Part shown: piece by piece, positions 27,511 to 35,588 of the stretch
How the letters are laid out: the number at the start of each line of letters is the position of its first letter
Numbering within the stretch: position 1 is the first letter of the stretch
Source: Ignavibacteria bacterium
GTDB lineage: Bacteria > Bacteroidota > Ignavibacteria > Ignavibacteriales > Melioribacteraceae
Assembly: GCA_027347805.1 (NCBI GenBank)
Contig: DAIEQP010000175.1
Span: 1-47,853 of the forward strand
Direction of reading: 5' to 3'
DNA: 47,853 nucleotides
Position numbers and translations under genes: made by a program
Notes under the pieces: model-generated
Databases searched by the model: none
What the model was told of the DNA's origin: nothing
The model's input: the letters and a program-made list of their open reading frames with translations, nothing else

Positions 27511-28059
27511 ATGTTCAAGCACGCTACTTTTCGAAGCGTAGCTATATTTATTGTTTTATTAATAGCTACTTCAACATGCCTCGCCCAGGGGAAACATGGG
27601 TTAGTAGGTAAATTTCTTAAGCCTTCCGACGCAGATATTCTTTTTGGAAAACCAGTTCAATCCATTCCTATAAGTAAAAGTGATTTGCTCGAAGCGATTA
27701 AAAATGCGGATAATTATATTTTATTCAGCATAAAAAATAACCGCATAAATATTACAAATGAAAAAAAGATTAAACTGACTTCAAACTCACATAATGCAAA
27801 CGAAAAAGAGAACATGTTCTTTTACAGCAAGAGCATTATTAGTTCGCTTGTAAACTTTGCGGGAGAAAAGCAGATATTTATAGAACAAAGGCCGAATAAC
27901 ATCTACTCATTTACTGTAAAGCCAACATCTAATTCAAGTAATTCTGTTGAAACTTCAAACTACTCAGTAAAATCAGGTTCTATAATGAATTTAACATCAA
28001 CTAATGACAATGGAATAACCTTGGAGATGAGTGAATGGTGTCCGCCATTTTGCGATTAA
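27511..28059 (+). CDS. Secreted protein with a C-terminal WCPPFCD tail, unknown function
   Basis: I do not recognise this 182-residue protein. A signal peptide (about residues 8-25, ending CLAQ) is followed by a Ser/Asn/Lys-rich region with no repeats and no known motif. The last seven residues are WCPPFCD. These are the only two cysteines outside the signal peptide, spaced CxxxC, and could form a small disulfide loop or bind metal. An AGGAG site supports the ATG. It is followed closely (12 bases) by a membrane protein, a histidine kinase and a receiver, so a signalling or sensing role is possible but not shown. It might equally be a structural exoprotein. Confidence 0.75.
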   Translation: MFKHATFRSVAIFIVLLIATSTCLAQGKHGLVGKFLKPSDADILFGKPVQSIPISKSDLLEAIKNADNYILFSIKNNRINITNEKKIKLTSNSHNANEKENMFFYSKSIISSLVNFAGEKQIFIEQRPNNIYSFTVKPTSNSSNSVETSNYSVKSGSIMNLTSTNDNGITLEMSEWCPPFCD

Positions 28060-28071
28060 TTTCTTAATACT

Positions 28072-28626
28072 ATGACAGATTTTTTCAAATTATTATATAT
28101 CGCAAGTATTGTAATCTGGTGTTTACCACCCATAAAACAATATGGAAATCGTTTGTTTTATTTCTTTCTAATTTTAGCTTTACTGGATCCACTTGCTTTC
28201 TTTTATCGTCTGATAACACATTTTCATTTTCCAACATGGTTATACACGATCATAATATACATTTGTATACTTACGACATTAGATAAAAGTATATTAAAAA
28301 AATATGTTTATGTCTTTGCGGCCATATTGGTCTTTTTCGTTATATCTATACCCTATCAGACAAAGATCTTGTCCAACATAATAATGATCATTGAACTAAT
28401 TGGATTCTTACTAGTTTTCTTAAAGAATCTAATTGTTTTTTATGTGCAGAAGAAAAAGCTCAACATATTTTACCTGGTTCTTGTTTTTTACATATTAACG
28501 AATATACTTAAGTACTTCAATCTATTATTTGGATTTGCCAATGCTATCGCTTTATTTATTATTACAAGTATTACCCAAATCGCGTTCGGATTCTTCTTTT
28601 CAATCGTTAGAGAAGATAGACCCTAA
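28072..28626 (+). CDS. Multi-pass membrane protein, possible sensor partner
   Basis: This 184-residue, very hydrophobic protein has about six or seven spans and short loops (hydrophilic clusters near residues 22-27, 71-76, 126-131). I find no family name. The 3' end overlaps the start region of the next gene, a histidine kinase that has only one membrane span and a PAS-like domain. This protein may be the membrane sensor that works with that kinase. Layout, topology and the overlap suggest this, but no motif proves it. An alternative is that it was once fused to the kinase. Confidence 0.7.
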   Translation: MTDFFKLLYIASIVIWCLPPIKQYGNRLFYFFLILALLDPLAFFYRLITHFHFPTWLYTIIIYICILTTLDKSILKKYVYVFAAILVFFVISIPYQTKILSNIIMIIELIGFLLVFLKNLIVFYVQKKKLNIFYLVLVFYILTNILKYFNLLFGFANAIALFIITSITQIAFGFFFSIVREDRP

Positions 28627-29857
28627 TACATTATTTAGTGTCGAAAATCCTTTGCTCTTCGGGTTGTTTCTTGTTTTTATTCTTCTCTCGGTTATGTTTA
28701 TTTATAACCGTTTTATAATTATTCCATTAAAGAAGAAGCATCTGGCAGAAGAAGAAAATCTAAAATTGCAGCAAGCGGAATTGATGGCGTTATTCGCTTC
28801 TTTATCGCCAGATCCCATTTTCAGATTTGATGAGACAGGTAAAATTATTCTTGCTAATAACTCAGCGCATAAAATATTTCCAACAAAAATCTTACTAGGC
28901 GAACAGGTTCAAAATATTTTACCGTTTACAAGCGATTACGATATTCACGATATAATTGAACATGGAAGAACTGTTTTGTACAATCAAACATTTGAAAAAA
29001 GTTTTTACCAATTTTTAATTGTTGGCAGCGAAAAATTTAAGATGTGCCAGGTTTATGGCAGAGATATAACCGAATTGAAAATTAAAGAGCAGGAATTAAA
29101 AGAAGCTCTCGATAAAGCACAGGAATCAAAAAGACTAAAAGAATTTTTTCTTGCCCAGATTTCTCATGAAATACGATCCCCTCTGAATGTTATTGTTGGT
29201 TACTCGGAGTTAATTGCAGAAGAACTAAAGGACACACAGAGACCTGATTTAGTATCAATTCTTAAATCAGTTAAAAATAGCAGTAAGCGGCTTTATCGTA
29301 CTTTTGACTTACTTCTCAATATGTCGCAAATTCAGACCGGAGGATATGAAGCTCGTTTTGAAAAAATAGATATTGCCTCAATTCTCCAAATTGTTTTTAC
29401 TGAATACGAATCAATTGCAGAAGAAAAAGGACTCAAATTAATTCTTACAAACTTATTTGGTGGACCTGCAATCGCAAGATGCGATCATTATTCAATTTCC
29501 CAGGTATTCATAAACCTGATTGATAATGCGATTAAGTACACCAAGCAGGGAACTATTGAAATAAAAATTTATAAAAACAATTATGATGAAGTTTGCGTTG
29601 ATATAATTGACAGCGGTAAAGGCATGTCAAATGAATTTATTACCAACCTTTTTACTCCATTTACACAGGAAGAAATGGGTTATACAAGACGATTTGATGG
29701 AACCGGTTTAGGATTGGCAATAGCAAAAAACTTCTCTGATCTTAACAACGCAAAAATTAGAGTTACAAGCGAACAAAATATCGGTTCAAAATTTACTATC
29801 ATTCTCAGTGGAGAAACAAAATGGTCACTGCCGCAGAGCCAAAGCCAAAACTCCTGA
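28541..29857 (+). CDS. Membrane-anchored sensor histidine kinase
   Basis: One membrane span (FGLFLVFILLSVMFIY) is followed by a charged linker, a divergent PAS-like domain (FASLSPDPIFRFDETGKIIL, ending RDITELK), a HisKA H-box ISHEIRSPLNVIVGY and an HATPase domain (LIDNAIKYT, DSGKGM, GTGLGLAIA). The start is uncertain. The ATG at 28541 lies 86 bases inside the upstream membrane gene and lacks a good ribosome site, a TTG at 28529 also fits, and a TTG at 28652 lies after the upstream stop. The C-terminus overlaps the receiver gene by 37 bases, so translation is probably coupled. It has no periplasmic domain of its own. Confidence 0.88.
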   Translation: MLSLYLLLQVLPKSRSDSSFQSLEKIDPNTLFSVENPLLFGLFLVFILLSVMFIYNRFIIIPLKKKHLAEEENLKLQQAELMALFASLSPDPIFRFDETGKIILANNSAHKIFPTKILLGEQVQNILPFTSDYDIHDIIEHGRTVLYNQTFEKSFYQFLIVGSEKFKMCQVYGRDITELKIKEQELKEALDKAQESKRLKEFFLAQISHEIRSPLNVIVGYSELIAEELKDTQRPDLVSILKSVKNSSKRLYRTFDLLLNMSQIQTGGYEARFEKIDIASILQIVFTEYESIAEEKGLKLILTNLFGGPAIARCDHYSISQVFINLIDNAIKYTKQGTIEIKIYKNNYDEVCVDIIDSGKGMSNEFITNLFTPFTQEEMGYTRRFDGTGLGLAIAKNFSDLNNAKIRVTSEQNIGSKFTIILSGETKWSLPQSQSQNS

Positions 29858-30258
29858 TTGCAGAAGATGATGATGAAAACCAAAAGTTTTTAAATCTTTT
29901 TCTAAAAAAATATTTTACACTTGATATATGCGATTCATCGGATTCGTTTTACAAGTTAATTGAAAAAAACAGGTATGATATAATTCTTATGGATATTTCT
30001 ATTAAGGGAAATAAAAACGGACTTGAATTAGCAAAAGAACTTAAAAACAATAACGAAACAAAATCTATTCCCATAATCTGTTATACAGCTCATGCTTTCA
30101 ATACAGATCGTCTTAATGCACTTGATCACGGATGTGATGCTTACATAAGTAAACCGTCAGACATATATATTCTTCTTAATTCTCTTTTTTCTTTTTTGAA
30201 GAAGGAGCAGTTGGAGATACACGAATCGGGAACGACAACAGGGTTTGCCTTGGCATAA
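29821..30258 (+). CDS. Single-domain response regulator receiver
   Basis: This 145-residue stand-alone receiver has the acidic cluster IAEDDDEN, phospho-Asp in ILMDISIKG, CYTAHA and the lysine of YISKPSD. No output domain is attached, so it works through protein contact or onward phosphotransfer, like CheY/Spo0F types. It overlaps the upstream kinase gene by 37 bases and is almost certainly its partner. A strong terminator follows at once, closing the unit that begins at 27511. Confidence 0.92.
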   Translation: MVTAAEPKPKLLIAEDDDENQKFLNLFLKKYFTLDICDSSDSFYKLIEKNRYDIILMDISIKGNKNGLELAKELKNNNETKSIPIICYTAHAFNTDRLNALDHGCDAYISKPSDIYILLNSLFSFLKKEQLEIHESGTTTGFALA

Positions 30259-30260
30259 AA

Positions 30261-30287
30261 AAAAACCCCGCGATTGCGGGGTTTTTT
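30261..30287. terminator. Bidirectional intrinsic terminator
   Basis: CCCCGC and GCGGGG enclose a GATT loop, flanked on the left by A-rich and on the right by T6 sequence. Read from either side the stem is followed by a T-tract, so it ends both the receiver (plus) and ahcY (minus) transcripts. Confidence 0.92.
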
Positions 30288-30304
30288 CTTCTATACCAAT
30301 GAAA

Positions 30305-31621
30305 TTAATATCGATAATAATCAGGTTTGTAAGGTCCTTCAACTGTAACACCGATATATTTAGCCTGTTTCTCATTTAGAACATCAAGATCAACTCCAAT
30401 CTTTGCAAGGTGCAGTCTGGCAACCTGTTCATCTAAATGTTTTGGAAGCGTATAAACCTTATTTTCATACTTGTCAGAATGATTCCATAATTCCAATTGA
30501 GCAAGAACCTGATTTGTAAAAGAATTAGACATTACAAAAGATGGATGACCAGTTGCACAGCCAAGATTTACTAAGCGGCCTTCTGCTAGAATAATAATTT
30601 CTTTTCCATCAACATTGTATTTATCAACCTGCGGTTTAATTGTGTCTTTTGTATTTCCATAATTATCATTCAACCATGCCATGTCAATTTCATTATCAAA
30701 ATGACCAATGTTGCAGACAACAGTTTTGTCGTTCATTGCACGGAATTCTTTCTCAGTAACAATATCAACATTTCCTGTTGCAGTTACTATTATATTCGCG
30801 CGGGGAACAGCATCAATCATTTTTTTAACTTCATATCCATCCATTGCGGCTTGAAGAGCGCAGATTGGATCGATTTCAGTTACAATTACTCTAACACCTG
30901 CACTTCTCAGTGATTGAGCAGAACCTTTTCCAACGTCACCATATCCGGCAACAACAGCAACTTTACCAGCCATCATTAAATCTGTTGCACGGCGAATAGC
31001 ATCAACCAACGATTCACGGCAGCCGTATTTATTATCAAATTTCGATTTTGTAACTGAATCGTTAACATTAATTGCAGGAATTGGAAGAGTACCCTTTTCA
31101 ACACGTTCATATAATCTATGAACACCTGTTGTAGTTTCTTCACTCAATCCTTTAATGTCTTTTGTAAGTTCAGGATATTTATCGAGAACCATATTTGTCA
31201 AATCTCCGCCATCATCAAGAATCATATTCAAAGGTTTTCTATCATCACCAAAGAATAATGTTTGTTCGATACACCAATCAAATTCTTCAAGTCCCATTCC
31301 CTTCCAGGCAAAAACAGGAATACCAGCGGCTGCAATTGCAGCGGCAGCATGATCTTGAGTTGAAAAAATGTTGCATGATGACCATTGAACTTCAGCACCC
31401 AATTCAACCAATGTTTCAATTAAAACAGCCGTTTGAATTGTCATATGAAGGCAGCCGGCAATACGAGCGCCTTTCAACGGTTTAGTTTTTCCATATTCCT
31501 TACGCAAAGACATTAATCCCGGCATCTCTGCTTCTGCAAGAATAATTTCTTTGCGTCCCCATTCAGCCTGAGAAATATTTTTTACTTTATATGGTAATTT
31601 TTTTTCTGCTACCTGTGTCAT
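30305..31621 (-). CDS. ahcY: Adenosylhomocysteinase
   Basis: This enzyme splits S-adenosylhomocysteine to adenosine and homocysteine, removing the inhibitor formed by methyltransferases. The 438 residues show GCLHMTIQTAVLIETL, CNIFSTQDHAAAAI, the NAD loop VAGYGDVGKGSAQ, the catalytic-site segment NVNDSVTKSKFDN, HPSFVMSNSF and the conserved end PYKPDYYRY. An AAAGGA site precedes the ATG. It follows metK by 11 bases, giving a methyl-cycle operon. Confidence 0.97.
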   Translation of the reverse strand: MTQVAEKKLPYKVKNISQAEWGRKEIILAEAEMPGLMSLRKEYGKTKPLKGARIAGCLHMTIQTAVLIETLVELGAEVQWSSCNIFSTQDHAAAAIAAAGIPVFAWKGMGLEEFDWCIEQTLFFGDDRKPLNMILDDGGDLTNMVLDKYPELTKDIKGLSEETTTGVHRLYERVEKGTLPIPAINVNDSVTKSKFDNKYGCRESLVDAIRRATDLMMAGKVAVVAGYGDVGKGSAQSLRSAGVRVIVTEIDPICALQAAMDGYEVKKMIDAVPRANIIVTATGNVDIVTEKEFRAMNDKTVVCNIGHFDNEIDMAWLNDNYGNTKDTIKPQVDKYNVDGKEIIILAEGRLVNLGCATGHPSFVMSNSFTNQVLAQLELWNHSDKYENKVYTLPKHLDEQVARLHLAKIGVDLDVLNEKQAKYIGVTVEGPYKPDYYRY

Positions 31622-31632
31622 TTCAATTTCCT

Positions 31633-32778
31633 TTATTGTAATAATTTTTTAAACAGTGGAACTAGATCTAATTGTTCCCATGTGAAATCTTTATCATTGC
31701 GGCCAAAGTGACCATATGCAGCTGTTTTCTGATAAATTGGTCTGCGCAGTTTCAATCTTTCAATAATACCTCGCGGTGTTAAATCAACTTCACGGTTAAT
31801 ATATTCACCAAGCAAACCATCGGGAAGAACTCCCGTTCCGTTAGTATTTACATAAACAGAAACCGGCTGAGCCACACCAATTGCATAAGCAACCTGCACC
31901 AAACATTCTTTAGCAAGTTTTGCAGCAACAACATTTTTAGCTATATGTCGCGCAGCATATGTTGCACTTCTATCAACTTTAGATGGATCTTTGCCTGAGA
32001 ATGCGCCGCCGCCATGAGGAGCCCATCCACCGTATGAATCGACAATAATTTTTCTTCCTGTTAAACCACTATCACCATGTGGACCACCAACTTCAAATCT
32101 TCCGGTTGGATTAACATAATATTTTGTTTTTTTATCAAGATATTTTGCAGGAATAACTTTCTTAATTACATGTTCAATTACATCTTCTTTTATTTTCTTC
32201 TGGCTGACATCTCCATCATGCTGAGTTGAAATAACAACTGCATCTACACGCAACGGCTTATGGTTGTTATCGTACTCAATTGTTACCTGAGATTTAGCGT
32301 CAGGACGCAAGTAAGGCATTAACTTTAAATTTTTCTTACGGATATCAGTTAATTTTTTTACAAGCTTATGAGCATACACGATAGGCATCGGCATTAATTC
32401 AGGAGTTTGATCACAAGCGTAACCGAACATAATTCCCTGATCACCCGCACCACCTTTATCTACTCCCATTGCAATATCTGGTGACTGTGAATGAATTGCA
32501 TTTAAGATTCCGCATGAATCAGAATCAAATTTGTATTCTGCTTTTGTATAACCAATCTCTTTTATTGTTTTGCGAACAATATCTTGAACGTCGACATAAG
32601 CTGTTGTAGTAACTTCGCCGGCAACAACAACCAGTCCTGTTGTAACCATCGTTTCGCACGCAACACGTGCATTTGGATCTTGCGAGAAAATGGCATCAAG
32701 GACGCCGTCAGAAATAGCATCGCAGACTTTATCCGGATGCCCTTCAGATACTGATTCGGATGTGAATAAGTATGACAT
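31633..32778 (-). CDS. metK: S-adenosylmethionine synthetase
   Basis: This enzyme makes S-adenosylmethionine from methionine and ATP in the cytosol. The 381-residue protein has SESVSEGHPDKVCDAISD, GAGDQGIMFGYA, the phosphate-binding GGPHGDSGLTGRK, GGGAFSGKDPSKVDRS and the usual C-terminal FGR. Length and motifs are standard. A GAGG site supports the ATG. No SAM riboswitch is visible upstream of it or of the leading nucleotidyltransferase gene, so its control is not evident. Confidence 0.97.
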   Translation of the reverse strand: MSYLFTSESVSEGHPDKVCDAISDGVLDAIFSQDPNARVACETMVTTGLVVVAGEVTTTAYVDVQDIVRKTIKEIGYTKAEYKFDSDSCGILNAIHSQSPDIAMGVDKGGAGDQGIMFGYACDQTPELMPMPIVYAHKLVKKLTDIRKKNLKLMPYLRPDAKSQVTIEYDNNHKPLRVDAVVISTQHDGDVSQKKIKEDVIEHVIKKVIPAKYLDKKTKYYVNPTGRFEVGGPHGDSGLTGRKIIVDSYGGWAPHGGGAFSGKDPSKVDRSATYAARHIAKNVVAAKLAKECLVQVAYAIGVAQPVSVYVNTNGTGVLPDGLLGEYINREVDLTPRGIIERLKLRRPIYQKTAAYGHFGRNDKDFTWEQLDLVPLFKKLLQ

Positions 32779-32795
32779 TTATACCTCTATTAGTT

Positions 32796-33773
32796 TTAAT
32801 AAAATTCTATTTCAGATGAATCGCCGGCATTTAATTTTTTATAATTTCCTTTTACGACAGCATTTATACCGATAATCGAATTATCCAGCATCGATCTTTC
32901 AACTTTAGCACTCGGACATAAAATTGAATTTTTTATTATTGATTCATTTACTTCGCAATTTTCTGATATAGTTGCAAAAGGACCAATCACAGAGTTGTTT
33001 ACAATCGCGTTCTCCGCAATAAAAACCGGGTCTATAATTATTGAGCCGGAGACATTTCTGTTTGTTCCCTTGCTCTTTAGAATAAACTGATTTGTTGACA
33101 AAAGAGTTTCAGTTTTTCCGCAATCATACCAGCCATCTACCTGGAATGTTGAAAAGACTTCCCCCTTCTCAATCATCAGTTGTAAAGCATCGGTAAGCTG
33201 ATATTCGCCTTGTGTCTTTATATCACGATCAAATAATTCATTCAAAGATTCAACAAGCAGCGCTGAATTGCGAATGTAGTACAAACCTGTTAAAGCCAGA
33301 TTAGAAATTAATGTTTGAGGTTTTTCAACCAGCTTTAAAATTTTATTGTTTTCACAAACAGCTACTCCAAATCTCGAAGGATCTGGAACCGTCTTAACGC
33401 CTAGCGAACTTTGTTTTTTGTCAAACACTTCACTAAGGTTAACATCAAAGATTGTGTCGCCAAGAATTATAAAAATTTCTTCATCATCTATAGTATGAGC
33501 CGCAACATGAATTGCATGCCCAAGACCAAGTGCAATTTCTTGAGTAACAAAAACTGCGTTTAAGTTTGGATAAAAATCTTTTACATACTCAACAATCTTT
33601 TCTCCCAAATAACCGACAACAAATGTAGCTTTAGTAATATTTTCTGCTAGCAATTTGTCGATTATATGGCCCAGGATTGGTTTACCGCCAACATTAAGTA
33701 ATACTTTAGGAAGAGAAAATGTGTGGGGTTTTAATCTTGTTCCAAATCCAGCTGCCGGAATTATGGCCCTCAA
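32796..33773 (-). CDS. Sugar-1-phosphate nucleotidyltransferase
   Basis: The N-terminal 230 residues form an NTP-transferase domain with the signature IIPAAGFGTRLKPHTFSLPK, the metal-site region ILGDTIFD and WYDCGKTETL, close to RmlA/GalU-like enzymes that make dTDP-, UDP- or GDP-sugars. The C-terminal 85 residues contain hexapeptide-like repeats (IGPFATISENCEVNESII), suggesting a left-handed beta-helix as in longer RmlA-type or archaeal-like enzymes. The exact nucleotide and sugar cannot be assigned. The start is TTG at 33773, with AAGGA just upstream. It is the first gene of the unit with metK (17-base gap) and ahcY. Confidence 0.87.
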   Translation of the reverse strand: MRAIIPAAGFGTRLKPHTFSLPKVLLNVGGKPILGHIIDKLLAENITKATFVVGYLGEKIVEYVKDFYPNLNAVFVTQEIALGLGHAIHVAAHTIDDEEIFIILGDTIFDVNLSEVFDKKQSSLGVKTVPDPSRFGVAVCENNKILKLVEKPQTLISNLALTGLYYIRNSALLVESLNELFDRDIKTQGEYQLTDALQLMIEKGEVFSTFQVDGWYDCGKTETLLSTNQFILKSKGTNRNVSGSIIIDPVFIAENAIVNNSVIGPFATISENCEVNESIIKNSILCPSAKVERSMLDNSIIGINAVVKGNYKKLNAGDSSEIEFY

Positions 33774-33939
33774 ATATCCTTGTCCCTTATTTAATCGACG
33801 CTAAATTAAATAATAGGTCTATCGGATACAAACTATATCATTCTTGATTTTAACTTATGAGTCTCGCCGATTATATTTTTTTATTTCACTTTTTCAGTAA
33901 GGTTTACGATTTTGTAATCATCTAAATATAGAATGATTG

Positions 33940-34890
33940 ATGAATATTAATAATCGTATAACTCAACTCTTTAAAATCCGGTATCCAATAGTTCAAGCCG
34001 GCATGGTTTGGGTAAGCGGATGGAAATTAGCTTCAGCCGTTTCAAATAATGGAGGACTGGGATTAATCGGGGCCGGGTCAATGAAGGCTGAACTTCTTCA
34101 TGAACATATTATTAAATGCAAAGAAGCAACCCAAAATCCGTTTGGTGTAAATCTACCTTTACTAAGAAAAGATATAGATAATTTAATAGATATAATTGTT
34201 CAGGAAAATATTAAAATCATATTCACTTCAGCCGGTCATCCCGGAAAATATATTTCGAGACTTAAAGAAAATGGAATTATAGTTGTTCATGTAGTGCCGA
34301 ATATAAAATATGGATTAAAAGCCCAAAGCGTCGGCTGCGATGCTGTTGTGGGCGAAGGCGTTGAAGCAGGCGGTCACAATGGAGTAGACGAACTTACTAC
34401 ATTGACATTAATTCCCGCCCTGGTTGATGCACTTGACATACCCGTAATAGCCGCTGGTGGAATTGCTGATGGAAGAGGAATAGCTGCAGCACTTGCACTT
34501 GGTGCAGAAGGAGTGCAAATTGGAACCGTGTTTGCAGCAACAGTTGAATCTTCGGCACATGAAAACTATAAGAAAAAAATTGTTGAGTGTTCCGGTATAG
34601 ATACGACACTGATCTTCAAAAAGATTGGTCTTGTACGATTAATTAAAAACGAATTTGCAAACCAAGTTAAGGCAGCAGAAACCGCCGGTGCAACAGAACA
34701 AGAATTAGCGGATCTGCTTGGGAATAAACGTGAACAGCTTGGAATTTTTGCAGGAGATTTTCAGAACGGCATGATGGAAGCCGGACAAGCAATTGGCTTG
34801 GTGGATAAAATTATTTCTGTTGAAGCTGTATTCCAAAAATTGATTTTGGAATTTGATAAATGTATTTCAAAAATTTCAGTAACAATATAG
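33940..34890 (+). CDS. Nitronate monooxygenase / FabK-like FMN enzyme
   Basis: This 316-residue flavoprotein has a TIM-barrel fold of the 2-nitropropane dioxygenase family. Visible are PIVQAGMVWVSGWKLAS, FGVNLPL, the GVEAGGHNG loop (its His is the catalytic base in nitronate monooxygenases) and the phosphate-binding PVIAAGGIADGRGIAAAL, then GVQIGTVF. Enoyl-ACP reductase FabK has the same fold and very similar motifs, so the fatty-acid role cannot be excluded. I take the ATG at 33940, one codon after a TTG. The ribosome site is weak. Two further genes follow on the same strand. Confidence 0.88.
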   Translation: MNINNRITQLFKIRYPIVQAGMVWVSGWKLASAVSNNGGLGLIGAGSMKAELLHEHIIKCKEATQNPFGVNLPLLRKDIDNLIDIIVQENIKIIFTSAGHPGKYISRLKENGIIVVHVVPNIKYGLKAQSVGCDAVVGEGVEAGGHNGVDELTTLTLIPALVDALDIPVIAAGGIADGRGIAAALALGAEGVQIGTVFAATVESSAHENYKKKIVECSGIDTTLIFKKIGLVRLIKNEFANQVKAAETAGATEQELADLLGNKREQLGIFAGDFQNGMMEAGQAIGLVDKIISVEAVFQKLILEFDKCISKISVTI

Positions 34891-34907
34891 AAAGCATTTG
34901 GTGAAAC

Positions 34908-35588
34908 ATGAACATTACATTCAAATTTGTTTTTCAGAATGGAGTTGAAAAAATCTTCCCGATAACCATTGATGATGAATCAATGCAATTTATTGCGCCG
35001 GAATTGAATCCTCCGCAATGGACAAAAAAAGATTTAATTGCCTGCCCGGCAGAAAACTCTTCATGCAGCGAATATTGCCCGATTGCGTGGAATCTTGATG
35101 CAGCAATAAAATTTTTTGATGGATTCCCCTCTTACGAACAAGTTACCATTCATGTTGAAACAGAACAAAGGCATTATAAAAAACAAACATCACTTCAGGA
35201 TGGGATCGGAAGTTTGATTGGAATATTAATGACTACAAGCGGCTGCCATGTGCTTGATAAACTTCGCCCGATGGTGCGTTTTCATCTTCCCTTTGCTTCT
35301 CTTGAAGAAACGGAATACCGTGCATTTTCTATGTTTCTTTTCGCGCAGTTCTTAAGAAAAAGAAAAGGTCTTGAACCGGATTGGGAAATGAAAACCCTAA
35401 AAGATTTGTACTCGGATATAATGAAAATCAACAGGAATATCGCAAAGAAAATCAGCGATATGGAAAAACTTGATGCAAGTATAAATGCTGTTGTAATACT
35501 AAACAACTTTGCGAATCTTGTTTCGTTCGATCTTGAGGATGAAGAATTTTCAAGATTTGAAAAACTTTTTGAAGCATGGTTGAAATGA
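34908..35588 (+). CDS. Conserved-looking hypothetical protein with Cys cluster
   Basis: I do not recognise a family for this 226-residue cytosolic protein. It has an N-terminal cysteine group (residues 46-56, ACPAENSSCSEYC, spacing 6 and 3), a second region SGCHVLDKLRPMVRFHLPF (about 110-128) and a helical C-terminal half. The Cys group plus Cys-His might bind a metal or an iron-sulfur centre. This is inference. It follows the nitronate monooxygenase-like gene by 17 bases and overlaps the next gene by four bases (ATGA), so the three are likely co-transcribed. Confidence 0.78.
   Translation: MNITFKFVFQNGVEKIFPITIDDESMQFIAPELNPPQWTKKDLIACPAENSSCSEYCPIAWNLDAAIKFFDGFPSYEQVTIHVETEQRHYKKQTSLQDGIGSLIGILMTTSGCHVLDKLRPMVRFHLPFASLEETEYRAFSMFLFAQFLRKRKGLEPDWEMKTLKDLYSDIMKINRNIAKKISDMEKLDASINAVVILNNFANLVSFDLEDEEFSRFEKLFEAWLK

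Noticed and set aside
27511..30258. Agr-like quorum-sensing system
   Set aside because: The secreted product is too large and has a Sec signal, no AgrB-type protease motif is visible in the membrane protein, and the regulator has no LytTR domain.
33774..33939. SAM or SAH riboswitch ahead of the nucleotidyltransferase-metK-ahcY unit
   Set aside because: No matching conserved stems or consensus were visible on the minus strand in this gap or in the short gaps inside the unit.
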